In this document: piece after piece, positions 53,278 to 62,874 of the stretch
Numbering within the stretch: position 1 is the first letter of the stretch
Layout of the letters: each line of letters opens with the position of its first letter
From: Planctomycetota bacterium
GTDB lineage: Bacteria > Planctomycetota > Planctomycetia > Pirellulales > Pirellulaceae
Direction of reading: 5' to 3'
NCBI GenBank assembly: GCA_014381825.1
Contig: JACNKX010000053.1
Coordinates: 62,001-126,000 of the forward strand
DNA length: 64,000 nt
Position numbers and translations under genes: made by a program
The notes under the pieces: generated by a model
Databases searched by the model: none
The model's input: only the letters and a program-made list of their open reading frames with translations
What the model was told of the DNA's origin: nothing

Positions 53278-56031
53278 TTACCAACTGTATTGTTGCGTGA
53301 TCATTTCGCCGGAGTTTGTGGGTCGGATCGGGACAAGCAACTCGATCTTGCCGGCTGACTTACGGATCTTTGCATCTGAATCCAAACGAACTTTCCAACT
53401 TCCGTCGATGGTGTACCAGCCAGCATCGGCAGGTTCAATCGAGTTGCCGACTGCGGCGCGGTACCACAAGTTTTCAACCGGCGAAGCGGCAGAGATCTTG
53501 AGCGTTCGAGTGACCGAAGTGAATTGGTCTTTTGAGTCTGGAATGAGCGTGTCCTCGACCCGAGCGTTAACAAGGTCGTAGATGAATCTGGGGCGTCGTG
53601 CTTCGCCGAGTCGGTAGCCGCGGAATTCGTAACCTAGTTGCTTAGCGGTCTCCGTCGGCCAGGACGCCTCCGTGTTCTCAAGCATCGCGAAAGAAACTCC
53701 TTCCGGCAGCGTCAAAATATTGTCACCCAGTGGCGCTTGAAAGCCTTGGCCGCGACCGAGCCAGTGTTTTGACGCATCAATGAAGGCTCCATGCCAAAGC
53801 AACGCAATTCGCAGGTTGTTCGCGTCGAATGCTTGATTCGCTTTCTCTGGATAGCCCACACCGATGGCCCGCGGCCCAGCACCTTCGATGAAGTTGCGAT
53901 AGATCACTGGCTCGTCGAACGCGGTCAAAACGATCGGGTCAGTTCCCAGTCCGACCGGCATCGCGGCCTTCTCGCCGTCGGCAAGGAAGTCCCAAATAGA
54001 ATGGATTTGTGTGAGTGCTTGTCCGTCGAGAAGCTTCGGCAGTAAGACTTGGCCTTGCGGCCATGCAGCCGGCATGCGCGTGCCTGGACGATACTGCTGT
54101 GGATTCAACATGTACTGATGAAACCAGTTCTCTTGCAGTCTACGAGTCAGTGTGACCATGTTAATCGATTGGATGCCCGTCGCTTTCACGTTGCCCCACG
54201 TATGGCATTTGATGCACGAGAATCCTTCTGCACCGACGAGCTTGCGACCGGCTGCTTTCATGTGCCGAGCATCGATATCGGTCGCAATCCCATGATTGGC
54301 GATCGGTGGATCGGCGACCGCGAATGCATCGACTAAGTGGCCAATGTTCTGCGAGCCAAATCGTGGCATCCGAGTAAACATGTATGGTCGGTCCTTCGCA
54401 CCGTTGTCGAACACTTGCTTCAGCCAGTTCGGTTGAAGCTTGGCCCCGACGCCGGTGAGATGCGGCGGGATACGACCTTCGTCTCCCATTTCTGGTTGAT
54501 CGGATCGGAACAACGCATTTCGAGCTGCTTCAACGCCACCCAACTCGTCATGCTGATGGCATGAGACACAATTAAAGGCAACCAACGTCGACGTGATTGA
54601 TTCGTCGGGCGTTCTGGCCGGCGAACCGTTCGACCCTTTCAACGACGTGATGGCAACGTCTAGCGAATGTCGTTGCTGCTCCGTCAAAGAGAAGTCCGGT
54701 CGTTCGGCGGGGCTTTGTGCCAAGCAGCCTTTCGCTGTGTTAAGCCATGCGAGCGGCTTCGCCGGCGCGGTGGATGCGATTGGTTTATTGTCGATTCGAA
54801 TTTGATGACACGAGGCACATCCCAACGATCCAAATAACTGTTTACCAATCGCAACGAGTTCGGAGTCCAGCGTGAATTGCTCTTTGTCGTCTGTTTTCTT
54901 CTCCGTAGAAGTGAGGGCGTATTCTAAAGCTTGTCGCTTGATTCCTGGCCCCTCGAACTCAACTCGCAGTTCTTGTCCGCCACCTTGCTCGAAATACTCG
55001 GCTTCAACATCATGAACTCCGGCTTTTAGTTCAATTTCACCGCTACCGAACGAGACGGGATGGATACCGTCGACTTCGGCCACTTGCTTGCCGTTGATCT
55101 TCAAACGCGAGCCGTCGTCCGAACCGATATGAAACCGATACTTGCCATCGCGAGAAATCCGAAACTTCGCCTTGAAGACCACCCCGAAGTTGTCCGGCCT
55201 GCCAAGATTGACGTCGAAGCTGGCGGTCTTTCCCGACGCAACTGGCTTGAGCTTGCCGAAATCCGGCAGATTCTGCCAAGTGCCTTCGTAATAAACGAAC
55301 TCAATCACTCCTTCAGCTTCCAAATTCTTCAGCAAGTACGAAGCGATGTCGCGCGCTTCGTCGTCGTTCAAATTCAACTGGGGCATACGACCGGATGGGC
55401 GAACGTGTAGCGGATTCTTCAGGAAGGCAATCAAGCTTGGAACGGAGTACTTCGCTTCCATCTCGCCCGGCAACGGAACCGACGTCGGAAACTTTGATGA
55501 GTCGTCGCGGCGCGCGTCGTGACATGCAACACATCCGATGTTGTGGAAGAGTGTTTCGCCTCGGTTGACCGCGGGCGCGATTGGTCCGGCTTCGAGCAAC
55601 TGGCCCCGCGACGCGAGGAAGTGTACGAGGGCTTCGACTTGTTGTTCGCGCGCTTCGACAGAAGCCGCGGCGAACAAGTTCGGCATCGTCGTGCCAGGCT
55701 TCGTCTTTTGCGGGTCGGCCAGAAACGCACGAATGAACTCGGGGCGGATTCGTGATCCGACTTCGTCGAGAATCGGTGCCATCTTTGTTAGCAGATGAGG
55801 CTTCGACGTGGGCGCGGCCTGATGGCAGGAAGTGCAATTCAGCTCACCCAGCAAGAGTAACCCGCCGGCCGGTTCGTCGTCGTTCGATGTGCTGTGAAAT
55901 CGCTCGTAGCCCGGGACGATTGGATGGCTGGCCATGGTGGTACACGCAGCGATGAGCAGCGAAGCCGTAACGCTTGCCGTCGCGATGATATGAAAAGTTC
56001 GTGGAAAATGTCGAGGGCAGGGCATCAGCAT
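53278..56031 (-). CDS. PA14-domain pentahaem cytochrome c protein
   Basis: 917 residues from ATG 56031 (GGAG 4-5 nt upstream; ATG 56025 is possible). A signal peptide is followed by five haem c motifs, CTSCH, CVACH, CASCH, CVSCH and CIKCH, in three cytochrome-like blocks. Between the second and third lies a PA14-like lectin domain (GVIEFVYYEGTWQNLPDF to KAGVHDVEAEYFEQGGGQELRVEF). Planctomycete proteins of this PA14-cytochrome type are linked to degradation of sulfated or complex polymers. The next gene downstream on this strand is the beta-propeller at 51754. Confidence 0.88.
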   Translation of the reverse strand: MLMPCPRHFPRTFHIIATASVTASLLIAACTTMASHPIVPGYERFHSTSNDDEPAGGLLLLGELNCTSCHQAAPTSKPHLLTKMAPILDEVGSRIRPEFIRAFLADPQKTKPGTTMPNLFAAASVEAREQQVEALVHFLASRGQLLEAGPIAPAVNRGETLFHNIGCVACHDARRDDSSKFPTSVPLPGEMEAKYSVPSLIAFLKNPLHVRPSGRMPQLNLNDDEARDIASYLLKNLEAEGVIEFVYYEGTWQNLPDFGKLKPVASGKTASFDVNLGRPDNFGVVFKAKFRISRDGKYRFHIGSDDGSRLKINGKQVAEVDGIHPVSFGSGEIELKAGVHDVEAEYFEQGGGQELRVEFEGPGIKRQALEYALTSTEKKTDDKEQFTLDSELVAIGKQLFGSLGCASCHQIRIDNKPIASTAPAKPLAWLNTAKGCLAQSPAERPDFSLTEQQRHSLDVAITSLKGSNGSPARTPDESITSTLVAFNCVSCHQHDELGGVEAARNALFRSDQPEMGDEGRIPPHLTGVGAKLQPNWLKQVFDNGAKDRPYMFTRMPRFGSQNIGHLVDAFAVADPPIANHGIATDIDARHMKAAGRKLVGAEGFSCIKCHTWGNVKATGIQSINMVTLTRRLQENWFHQYMLNPQQYRPGTRMPAAWPQGQVLLPKLLDGQALTQIHSIWDFLADGEKAAMPVGLGTDPIVLTAFDEPVIYRNFIEGAGPRAIGVGYPEKANQAFDANNLRIALLWHGAFIDASKHWLGRGQGFQAPLGDNILTLPEGVSFAMLENTEASWPTETAKQLGYEFRGYRLGEARRPRFIYDLVNARVEDTLIPDSKDQFTSVTRTLKISAASPVENLWYRAAVGNSIEPADAGWYTIDGSWKVRLDSDAKIRKSAGKIELLVPIRPTNSGEMITQQYSW

Positions 56032-56254
56032 CAAGCTCCGCGTGTAGGGCGTCTTGTTTGGGCGGGGTGGGGGCGTCGCAGAACGCACAGAGAATATGAC
56101 GTCTGTGGCAAGAAACTGTCAATCCACGGTAATTGGCATTTTGCTGACACGCAACAGATCGAGCGAGTATGCGAGGACGTGTCTGCACAACAGCGAGCAA
56201 TTCGTTATCTTGTTCGGTGCTAATTGTCGCACGCCTGTCCCAGCCGAGGCTCCT

Positions 56255-58786
56255 ATGAAGAATACAGCCGTTTCTCTTTTCGTCATGTTGATTGCGTTGA
56301 GTGCGAGTACCACGAACGCCGTGGAACTAGCTCAGTTGAATTCACAGAACTGGGACGAGTTCGCTCCCGCTGGGAAGGAAGTCGATTGCATCTACGGCGA
56401 TTACGTGTTGCGAAACGACAAGATCATTGTCGTCATCGCCGAGCCGTTGCCGACACGTAACGCCAATCTGACGGTGAGGAATCAGGGCGCGATGATTATC
56501 GATCTGACTTGTCGAGATCGTCCAAACGATCAGTTGAGCGCGTATCATCCCAATGGCATGCAGTTGTTCTTTCATTCGCCGGAGTCGATCGCGATCAAAG
56601 TTGACAGCGAGGCAGTTGCGGCAAGCGATGTGTTGCAAGCGAAGGGTAATCGCATCGCGTGGCAGTGTTCGACGAAGTCGACGTCGGGCTTGGATGTCAC
56701 GGTACGATACACATTGGTCGACGGAATTGACTATATAACGGCGGAGACGATCATCCGGAATCCTAAGCAAGAGCAGATGACGTTTCGGATCAGCGACTAC
56801 ATTCGCGCCGACCGAACTTTTAAGTTTGGAACAGACGAACAGACGGGCATGTTTTGGGCGGATGACGAGTGGTTCGCTCAAGCGTATGGCGTTATGGTTT
56901 CCGGACGAAGCCTTAAGCGAAGCGGCAATCGAGGTTCTGTATTACAGCTGCTGAAAGACGGCTCGGACGAAGTGACATTGCAGGCGGGCGGCACGACGAC
57001 CATCACGCGGTTGATCATTCCAGCGGCAAGCTTGCTAGAGTTGCGCGGACGAGCCGGTCGGTTGTCCGGTCGCGATGTCACTTCGGTCGAGATGCTCGTC
57101 ACCGATCCGGCCGGTCCAGTGGGGCATGCCAAGGTCACCGTGTCGGTTGATGGAAAGGAGTACGCGTCTGGTCGGACGGATGCTGTTGGAGTACTGTCCT
57201 TCGGCTTTCTCCATGATGACATGAAGGTTACCGTCAAAGCGATTGGTCGCGACCTGGTCGAGAGCTATTACGGTTGGAGCGGGGCTGACGCGAAACTTCA
57301 TATTCAACTTCCTGAAGCCGGCTATGTTGTGGGCAATATCACCGACGACTCAGGCAAGCCGATTCCCTGCAAAGTCGCCTTTCATGGTATCGAGGGGACG
57401 GCGTCCCCAGACTTCGGGCCTGAAAGTGGTGCGGTCGCCATCAAGAACCTGCACTACAGCCACAATGGACAGTTTCGCCAATCGATTGGGCCGGGGAAGT
57501 ACGAAGCGATTATCAGCTTTGGTCCTGAATACGATGCCGTTTTCGAGAAGATTGAAGTTGCTCGAGGCAAAGAAACGAAGCTGTCAGCAAAGCTAAAACG
57601 AGTCGTCGACACGAGCGGTTGGGTGAGCAGCGACTTTCACAGCCACTCGACTCCATCTGGCGACAACACGTCGATGCAGCTTGGTCGCGTGCTGAACTTG
57701 CTCTGCGAGAACGTCGAGTTTTGTCCCTGTACCGAACACAATCGCATCGATACTTACGTGCCGCATTTGAAGCGGTTGGGCGTCGAGCACTTGATGGCGA
57801 CCTGCAGCGGTATGGAGCTTACACAAAGTTTGGGAACGGTGAATCACCAGAACGCTTTTCCGTTGAAGCACAAGCCTCGCACGCAAGATGGTGGCGGCCC
57901 AGTCACCGATACGAACCCAGTCACACAGATCGAACGGCTCGCGCTATGGGACGCGGCCGGCGACAAACTGGTACAAGAAAATCACCCGAATCTATTTCAG
58001 ATTATTGGCGACAAGGACTTGAACGGTGAACCGGACGGCGGGTTCGAAGCGATGTTTGGATTCATGGATGTGATCGAAGTTCATCCGCCCGAGGCAATCT
58101 TTACGAAGCCCGAGAAGGACGAAAAGGGACGTCTCTCGCGCAATCCGATCTACCATTGGATGCAGATGCTGAATCTCGGCTACCGGATTCCAGGCGTCGT
58201 GAATACTGACGCGCATTACAACTATCACGAGTCGGGTTGGATCAGAAATTATTTGAAGAGCCCAACGGACGATCCCGCGAAAGTCGATACGATGGACATG
58301 GTTCACACCTCAGAGGCAGGTCACGTCGTGATGACGACCGGCCCGTTCATGGAAGTCACGCTGTGCCCCAAAACGAAGTCGATCACGCCGTCCGGTATTC
58401 CCGGTGACGACGTGATCGCACCCGGGGGCGGGGCGACGTTGTCAGTTCGAGTTCAATGTTCGAATTGGCTTGACATCAATCGTGTTCAAGTCTTTGTGAA
58501 CGGTCGTCCGAAGGAAGACTTGAATTTCACTCGTCGCGCAGCCTCGAAACATTTTGGTAATGATGTCGTCAAGTTCGAGGCAGACATTCCTTTAAAGCTT
58601 GCCGAAGACGCCCACATCATCGTGGCCGCCATCGGCGAGGGCCTGCAGCTCGGCCGAGTCAGCGGACCACGCTGGGGTGAGAAGCCGCCAGTCGCGGTGT
58701 CGAATCCAATCTTCGTTGATATCGACGGTGACGGATTCAAAGCCAACGGCGATTTACTGGACGTGCCGTTGCCGCTGTCCAACTAG
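56255..58786 (+). CDS. CehA/McbA family PHP-fold metallohydrolase, secreted
   Basis: 843 residues from ATG 56255, giving a signal peptide (KNTAVSLFVMLIALSA). The N-terminal half is beta-rich (residues 25-440), with a CarboxypepD_reg-like part near 290-400. The C-terminal PHP domain has DFHSHSTPSGD, CTEHN, NTDAHYNYHESGWIR, metal sites of the CehA/McbA phosphoesterase family; CehA hydrolyses carbaryl in Rhizobium, but substrate here is unknown. It is divergent from the pentahaem gene. Confidence 0.88.
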   Translation: MKNTAVSLFVMLIALSASTTNAVELAQLNSQNWDEFAPAGKEVDCIYGDYVLRNDKIIVVIAEPLPTRNANLTVRNQGAMIIDLTCRDRPNDQLSAYHPNGMQLFFHSPESIAIKVDSEAVAASDVLQAKGNRIAWQCSTKSTSGLDVTVRYTLVDGIDYITAETIIRNPKQEQMTFRISDYIRADRTFKFGTDEQTGMFWADDEWFAQAYGVMVSGRSLKRSGNRGSVLQLLKDGSDEVTLQAGGTTTITRLIIPAASLLELRGRAGRLSGRDVTSVEMLVTDPAGPVGHAKVTVSVDGKEYASGRTDAVGVLSFGFLHDDMKVTVKAIGRDLVESYYGWSGADAKLHIQLPEAGYVVGNITDDSGKPIPCKVAFHGIEGTASPDFGPESGAVAIKNLHYSHNGQFRQSIGPGKYEAIISFGPEYDAVFEKIEVARGKETKLSAKLKRVVDTSGWVSSDFHSHSTPSGDNTSMQLGRVLNLLCENVEFCPCTEHNRIDTYVPHLKRLGVEHLMATCSGMELTQSLGTVNHQNAFPLKHKPRTQDGGGPVTDTNPVTQIERLALWDAAGDKLVQENHPNLFQIIGDKDLNGEPDGGFEAMFGFMDVIEVHPPEAIFTKPEKDEKGRLSRNPIYHWMQMLNLGYRIPGVVNTDAHYNYHESGWIRNYLKSPTDDPAKVDTMDMVHTSEAGHVVMTTGPFMEVTLCPKTKSITPSGIPGDDVIAPGGGATLSVRVQCSNWLDINRVQVFVNGRPKEDLNFTRRAASKHFGNDVVKFEADIPLKLAEDAHIIVAAIGEGLQLGRVSGPRWGEKPPVAVSNPIFVDIDGDGFKANGDLLDVPLPLSN

Positions 58787-58955
58787 TCCGGATATTGGAG
58801 TTGCCAATGGATGGAGCCAGAATCATTCCTAATCCTCACTCCAAAATGTGAAGTCTGTACCGCTTCGCGGTAAAGATAGGCAAACACGTGTTCTCGTGAA
58901 ACGATCGACTTACGGACTTGGCATAGGTGCGGCGACCGATGATCTCTCATCGCAG

Positions 58956-61754
58956 CTATTCGAGCAGCAGCTCTGCATAGTCGGCTTCCGCACCTTGTTC
59001 GGCGAGAAGTCGTCGCATTTCCTTTGCGCCGACGACCCGTTTCCAGGACTCAAGCCAACCCTTTGTCGTGGAGTACACATTGGCGGGGTATCCTGCCACT
59101 TGAGAAAGCGTAACGCTCCGCAAGTTGGTATCGATCTGTCGCTGGACAGTGTGATCGGCGTTGCGCTCCGCCCAAAGGTGCCAACGGATCAAGTTGTCGA
59201 CTAAGGTGCGTGCCTCCGCAGTTTGCCATCGGATGCTTGGGATGAAGAGCGCGCCACCTTGCCACGGTGGTTGTTTGGCCGAGGGCTCGAACTTGAACGC
59301 TGCAGCGACCTGTGCTGCGATCGGTTGGGAGTTGGCGGGCGACTGGCCGAGCGTTGCTATGTAACCGGCAGCGGATCGTCGCGCGCCTGCATCATCCGAC
59401 TGGAGCATCCCCCGAAGTAGAGGTTCCGCGCCGTCCGACAAGAGTTCGCGACTCAGCGTTTGGGCGAGGATTGACGAGTGGCTCGCGGCGACAAGGCAAG
59501 CTTCAAACCGATCCACTCCTTTATCGTCTTCTACTTGCCGACAGAACGCAGTTGCGATCGACCGCGCAAGCTGCGGGTACTCGTTGGCCAAACTGACCAT
59601 GCTTTGGAACGATTGGGATCGTAGGTACTCGTCGACAACAGCTTGAGTACTCTCAGTGGACAACGCGTCGGCGACGCCTTGTTTGAGGAGCGGTACGCGC
59701 CGGCCAAGTGCGAGTAAACTCTCGACTGTTTCGCTTTCTTCCTCTTCGCGCGGCAATCGTCTGAACGCCAACAAGATAGGTCGAGCGAGTTCGGGTTTGT
59801 TGCCGACGAGTCGCGACATTTCTTCCAGCTCCTCAGTCGTACTGGCCGCCTGGACCATCGCCGCGGCGGCCCAACTCTGAACGAGTGGCGGCACGGATTC
59901 GTGAGAGTGAATTCGCTTCAAGTAACCCATCGCTTCCGCCCCGCCGATCCGACCAAGCGAGACGATCGCCCAGCCGCGCGTAACTAGATTTGGTGAGCGC
60001 GACTGTGCAATCATCGCAGGAACTGCTCCTTCCCCAAACTGTCCGAGCTGTTCCGATGCGTGCTCCGCGGTGGCGGGATTCCCTAAACGTTTCACGAGCA
60101 CGTTCAATGTCGGAAGCTTCTGGTCGTCGCCGCGAACCGCAATTAGTGATGTCGATACGACGACAAGCACAATCGAACTGACAATCGCAGCGCGACGATA
60201 ATCCGGACGTCGCAGCGCTACGATAATTCCCGCTGCGACTGCGGCGATTGCGAAGGTCAACCACGACGAACGAGAACGCGGGGCGGCTGTGCGAGCTTGC
60301 TGTTCCTCTTGAGGGACGATAGTAGCGAGCACCGGTTCGTCGAGCGGTGGAAGCTGCCCCATGTATGGCGCGCCCTCGACCGGTTCAGCGCGTCCTAGTT
60401 TATTAGCGTCGTAGTGTTGCCGATTGCTTCGCTCAAGCGGCATGTGGTATTCGGCAAATGTAAGATTCTCTCTCGCGAGTACGTCGCGCGGGAAGTCGCC
60501 ATCAATGACGGTCATCGTCATTTCGTCGATGGTCTTCAACGCAGCGCGCGTCACTCGTGCGCGAGTCCTTCTGATTTGCCGCCGCACCGCCTCGTCGATC
60601 TCTGTGCCGCGTAGCTCTAACGCCTCGTTGATTGTGAAGAGATGCTTCTCGTAGGCTTCACTCTTGCTCTCTAACCGCTTCGTTTTTCCGGCAATGAGGT
60701 CTGAGGCGAACAGTTCCGCCGCGACGCCGTTGTGTGGTTCGGGATCGCGTCGTCTGGCGAGACTAAGCCGTATTGACCTTGGGATGTCGTTGACCGTTCC
60801 GCCCACCACTCGAAGCGGAAGCGGCTTCGTTAGCTGATCGAAGAGCTTGAAGCCTGATATCTGACGACGGACGAACTCTTCGGGAATGTTGCGGATCTTG
60901 GAAGGCGTATCGGTTAGCAGATAGACGACGTTCCGCAACTCACCGGAATTGTGTACGGACAGGCGCATCGGTACGACCAACTCAGGCGTGTGGAAACGGA
61001 ACCCCATGGCTTGGACATGGCCGTCAAACGTTGCGTCATCGGGCAGAGCATTTTCGATTGATCGTTGCCCCGGTTGGGGATCGGACGCGTGTTTCTGCTT
61101 GACTTTGGTTTTTACAGCGACGAAGCACCATCGTTGTTCTATGTACTCGGGGCATACCGCATCCATGCCGCTTGGATAGACGAATTTGTGATCTTCCATC
61201 CATCGTTTGAGCGCCCGATCACTGCCTGCTGCAATTACGGCGACTTCGTACATACCGACGGCTTCTTCGCGAATGAGACGAACTTCATCTTTGGGAACCT
61301 GAAAGCCAAGGCCGCCGCCACCAAATCCACCACCACCACCTCCGAAACCTCCTCCTCCACCAAACCCGCCGCTCCCAAACATTCCTTGCTGTGGTCGAAG
61401 ATCAACCAGAACTTCCGGTGGATCAATTGCAGCAGCGATCTGCTCAAAGACATTGTCGGGAACTTTGCGAATTGCCGGAGGCGAGGGGAATGGGATCAAC
61501 ATGCCGAACTCATCGACGTTCCCAGAGAAACCCGGGCGAAGGACTAACGTTTCAAGTCCTTTTCGGTAGAAGACATACGTCTTTTGTGCTCCGACGCGCT
61601 TGATCGAAGTTTGTGCATCGATCCGAATGATCGGAGTTTGCGCTACCCACTCGATGGGCGGAACCATTCCGCAGGGATCACCTTTCGCTTTGGGGATCCC
61701 GAGTCCCAACAATGCTCCCAACATGACAAAACAAACTGCGTGCGAAGATCGCAT
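58956..61754 (-). CDS. DUF2330 protein with Gly-rich insert and HEAT-like repeats
   Basis: 932 residues. Signal peptide to about residue 25, then a DUF2330-like domain starting DPCGMVPPIE. Residues 124-150 are an almost pure Gly/Phe run (FGSGGFGGGGGFGGGG), then the domain continues to about 450. A membrane segment (SWLTFAIAAVAAGIIVAL) and a second (AAIVSSIVLVVVSTSLIAV) lie near 500-540, and the rest, from about 555, shows HEAT/armadillo-like helical repeats (LGQFGEGAVPAMIAQSRSP, GWAIVSLGRIGG). No catalytic motif seen. Its start follows a TAA by 15 bp, at the end of the readthrough frame of the upstream gene, so an operon is implied. Confidence 0.8.
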   Translation of the reverse strand: MRSSHAVCFVMLGALLGLGIPKAKGDPCGMVPPIEWVAQTPIIRIDAQTSIKRVGAQKTYVFYRKGLETLVLRPGFSGNVDEFGMLIPFPSPPAIRKVPDNVFEQIAAAIDPPEVLVDLRPQQGMFGSGGFGGGGGFGGGGGGFGGGGLGFQVPKDEVRLIREEAVGMYEVAVIAAGSDRALKRWMEDHKFVYPSGMDAVCPEYIEQRWCFVAVKTKVKQKHASDPQPGQRSIENALPDDATFDGHVQAMGFRFHTPELVVPMRLSVHNSGELRNVVYLLTDTPSKIRNIPEEFVRRQISGFKLFDQLTKPLPLRVVGGTVNDIPRSIRLSLARRRDPEPHNGVAAELFASDLIAGKTKRLESKSEAYEKHLFTINEALELRGTEIDEAVRRQIRRTRARVTRAALKTIDEMTMTVIDGDFPRDVLARENLTFAEYHMPLERSNRQHYDANKLGRAEPVEGAPYMGQLPPLDEPVLATIVPQEEQQARTAAPRSRSSWLTFAIAAVAAGIIVALRRPDYRRAAIVSSIVLVVVSTSLIAVRGDDQKLPTLNVLVKRLGNPATAEHASEQLGQFGEGAVPAMIAQSRSPNLVTRGWAIVSLGRIGGAEAMGYLKRIHSHESVPPLVQSWAAAAMVQAASTTEELEEMSRLVGNKPELARPILLAFRRLPREEEESETVESLLALGRRVPLLKQGVADALSTESTQAVVDEYLRSQSFQSMVSLANEYPQLARSIATAFCRQVEDDKGVDRFEACLVAASHSSILAQTLSRELLSDGAEPLLRGMLQSDDAGARRSAAGYIATLGQSPANSQPIAAQVAAAFKFEPSAKQPPWQGGALFIPSIRWQTAEARTLVDNLIRWHLWAERNADHTVQRQIDTNLRSVTLSQVAGYPANVYSTTKGWLESWKRVVGAKEMRRLLAEQGAEADYAELLLE

Positions 61755-61769
61755 CTCTTCTCCTCCGGC

Positions 61770-61940
61770 TTAGTTGTTTGCTCCCTGCGGCTCACCCTTC
61801 GTCAGTCGAACACGAATGTCGATTCTTCCTTTCACGTCTTCTTGGCCATTGCTAATCCAGATCGAACTTAGCGTATTCCATGAATTGCTACTCTCTTGAA
61901 CCGTGAACCACGGTCCTGCCACTAAGTGGACGCCCTCGAG
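61770..61940 (-). pseudogene. In-frame extension of the secreted protein beyond its TGA
   Basis: Directly after the TGA of the gene at 61941-62648 the same frame reads LEGVHLVAGPWFTVQESSNS and continues to QGANN, then TAA at 61770-61772. The 56 residues look coding (alternating strands, SIWISNG, KGRIDIRVRLTKG) and the TAA lies 15 bp before the next start. So the gene is likely split by a CGA-to-TGA type change, or it is read through. Confidence 0.6.
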
Positions 61941-62648
61941 TCACAACCGCGTCCAGACGTAGTCTCGACCTACTCGCTTCACAGTTCCACTGGCGATCAT
62001 TGGTTGAACGTCCAGAGTATCGAGTACAAACTCGTGCCTTCGATCGAGCGGCACACGCGTACACGGAAGCGATGCTCGAATGGTGCCCGTAGAATCAACG
62101 ACACGGATCTCAATCTCGGCGTGATCGCGAGCCAATTCCTGCTTTAGGATTGCAGTGCGAACGGAATCAAGAGGCCGGTATCCTTCGGCTGCCAACAGTC
62201 GTGATGCTTGACGGCCAAAGTACAATAGCTCGTCTTGTGCGGGGCCGGGGCCAGCAATTGGTTCTTCGGAGAAGTCTCGAAGCAAAGATTGAAGTCGAGT
62301 CGCCGTCAGCGTTTCTGTTGGATGCTGACTCGCCGCACAGCCTGACGCGCAAACTTGCGCACCATGCGGGTGAAAGAGCGCTCGTGTTCCTAGATTGAAC
62401 GCCGGTGATCGTGGACTCGTCGTTTCCGGCAGCGTGTTAACCGAGACGAGCGGGCCAACTAACGGGTCGGTTTTTGTATGACCAGTTACGACCGGTCGTT
62501 GGACAGTTGGTATTACCGCAACGTGGAGTTGCCCCGTTCGCTCCGAGAGAAAGATCGAGCTGATTCGAGCTGCCAGCTGATGGCTTGCAGGTATCCCGAC
62601 ACACAAAGCAAGCGGAATGAGGGCGAGCGTCGCAACCAAGTTGCGCAT
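61941..62648 (-). CDS. Secreted hypothetical protein, ended by an in-frame stop
   Basis: 235 residues with a signal peptide (MRNLVATLALIPLALCVG). Later: VCASGCAASQHPTETLT and LLRDFSEEPIAGPGPAQDELLYFGRQASRLLAAEG, then a beta-strand-rich end (HAEIEIRVVDSTGTIR, VKRVGRDYVWTRL). I do not recognise the family. Translation ends at a TGA in a stretch that continues as coding sequence for 56 more residues to a TAA at 61770. Its position upstream of DUF2330 suggests cotranscription. Confidence 0.65.
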   Translation of the reverse strand: MRNLVATLALIPLALCVGIPASHQLAARISSIFLSERTGQLHVAVIPTVQRPVVTGHTKTDPLVGPLVSVNTLPETTSPRSPAFNLGTRALFHPHGAQVCASGCAASQHPTETLTATRLQSLLRDFSEEPIAGPGPAQDELLYFGRQASRLLAAEGYRPLDSVRTAILKQELARDHAEIEIRVVDSTGTIRASLPCTRVPLDRRHEFVLDTLDVQPMIASGTVKRVGRDYVWTRL

Positions 62649-62874
62649 GGTGAATCCTTAGTGAGGCGTTTCTCGCACCGAGATCGCACAGCAGAAGTGC
62701 TTCGTAAATACTCGGAGGCATACGCGACGAATGCAGTTCGTCGCAATTGACGCAAGCGTTGCGTCTCCTCAAAAGAAAGAACATTCCCCTGTTCCGATTA
62801 GAACGATAGCGGGCAAGTTGCAGAATTCAACTTTGGCGTACGCGTTTCCCGAACCGATGTTTGTGGCCCCTCGC

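Noticed and set aside
19420-62648. Stop-codon reassignment as the cause of the in-frame stops
   Set aside because: TAA, TAG and TGA all end well-formed genes in the window, so all three mean stop.
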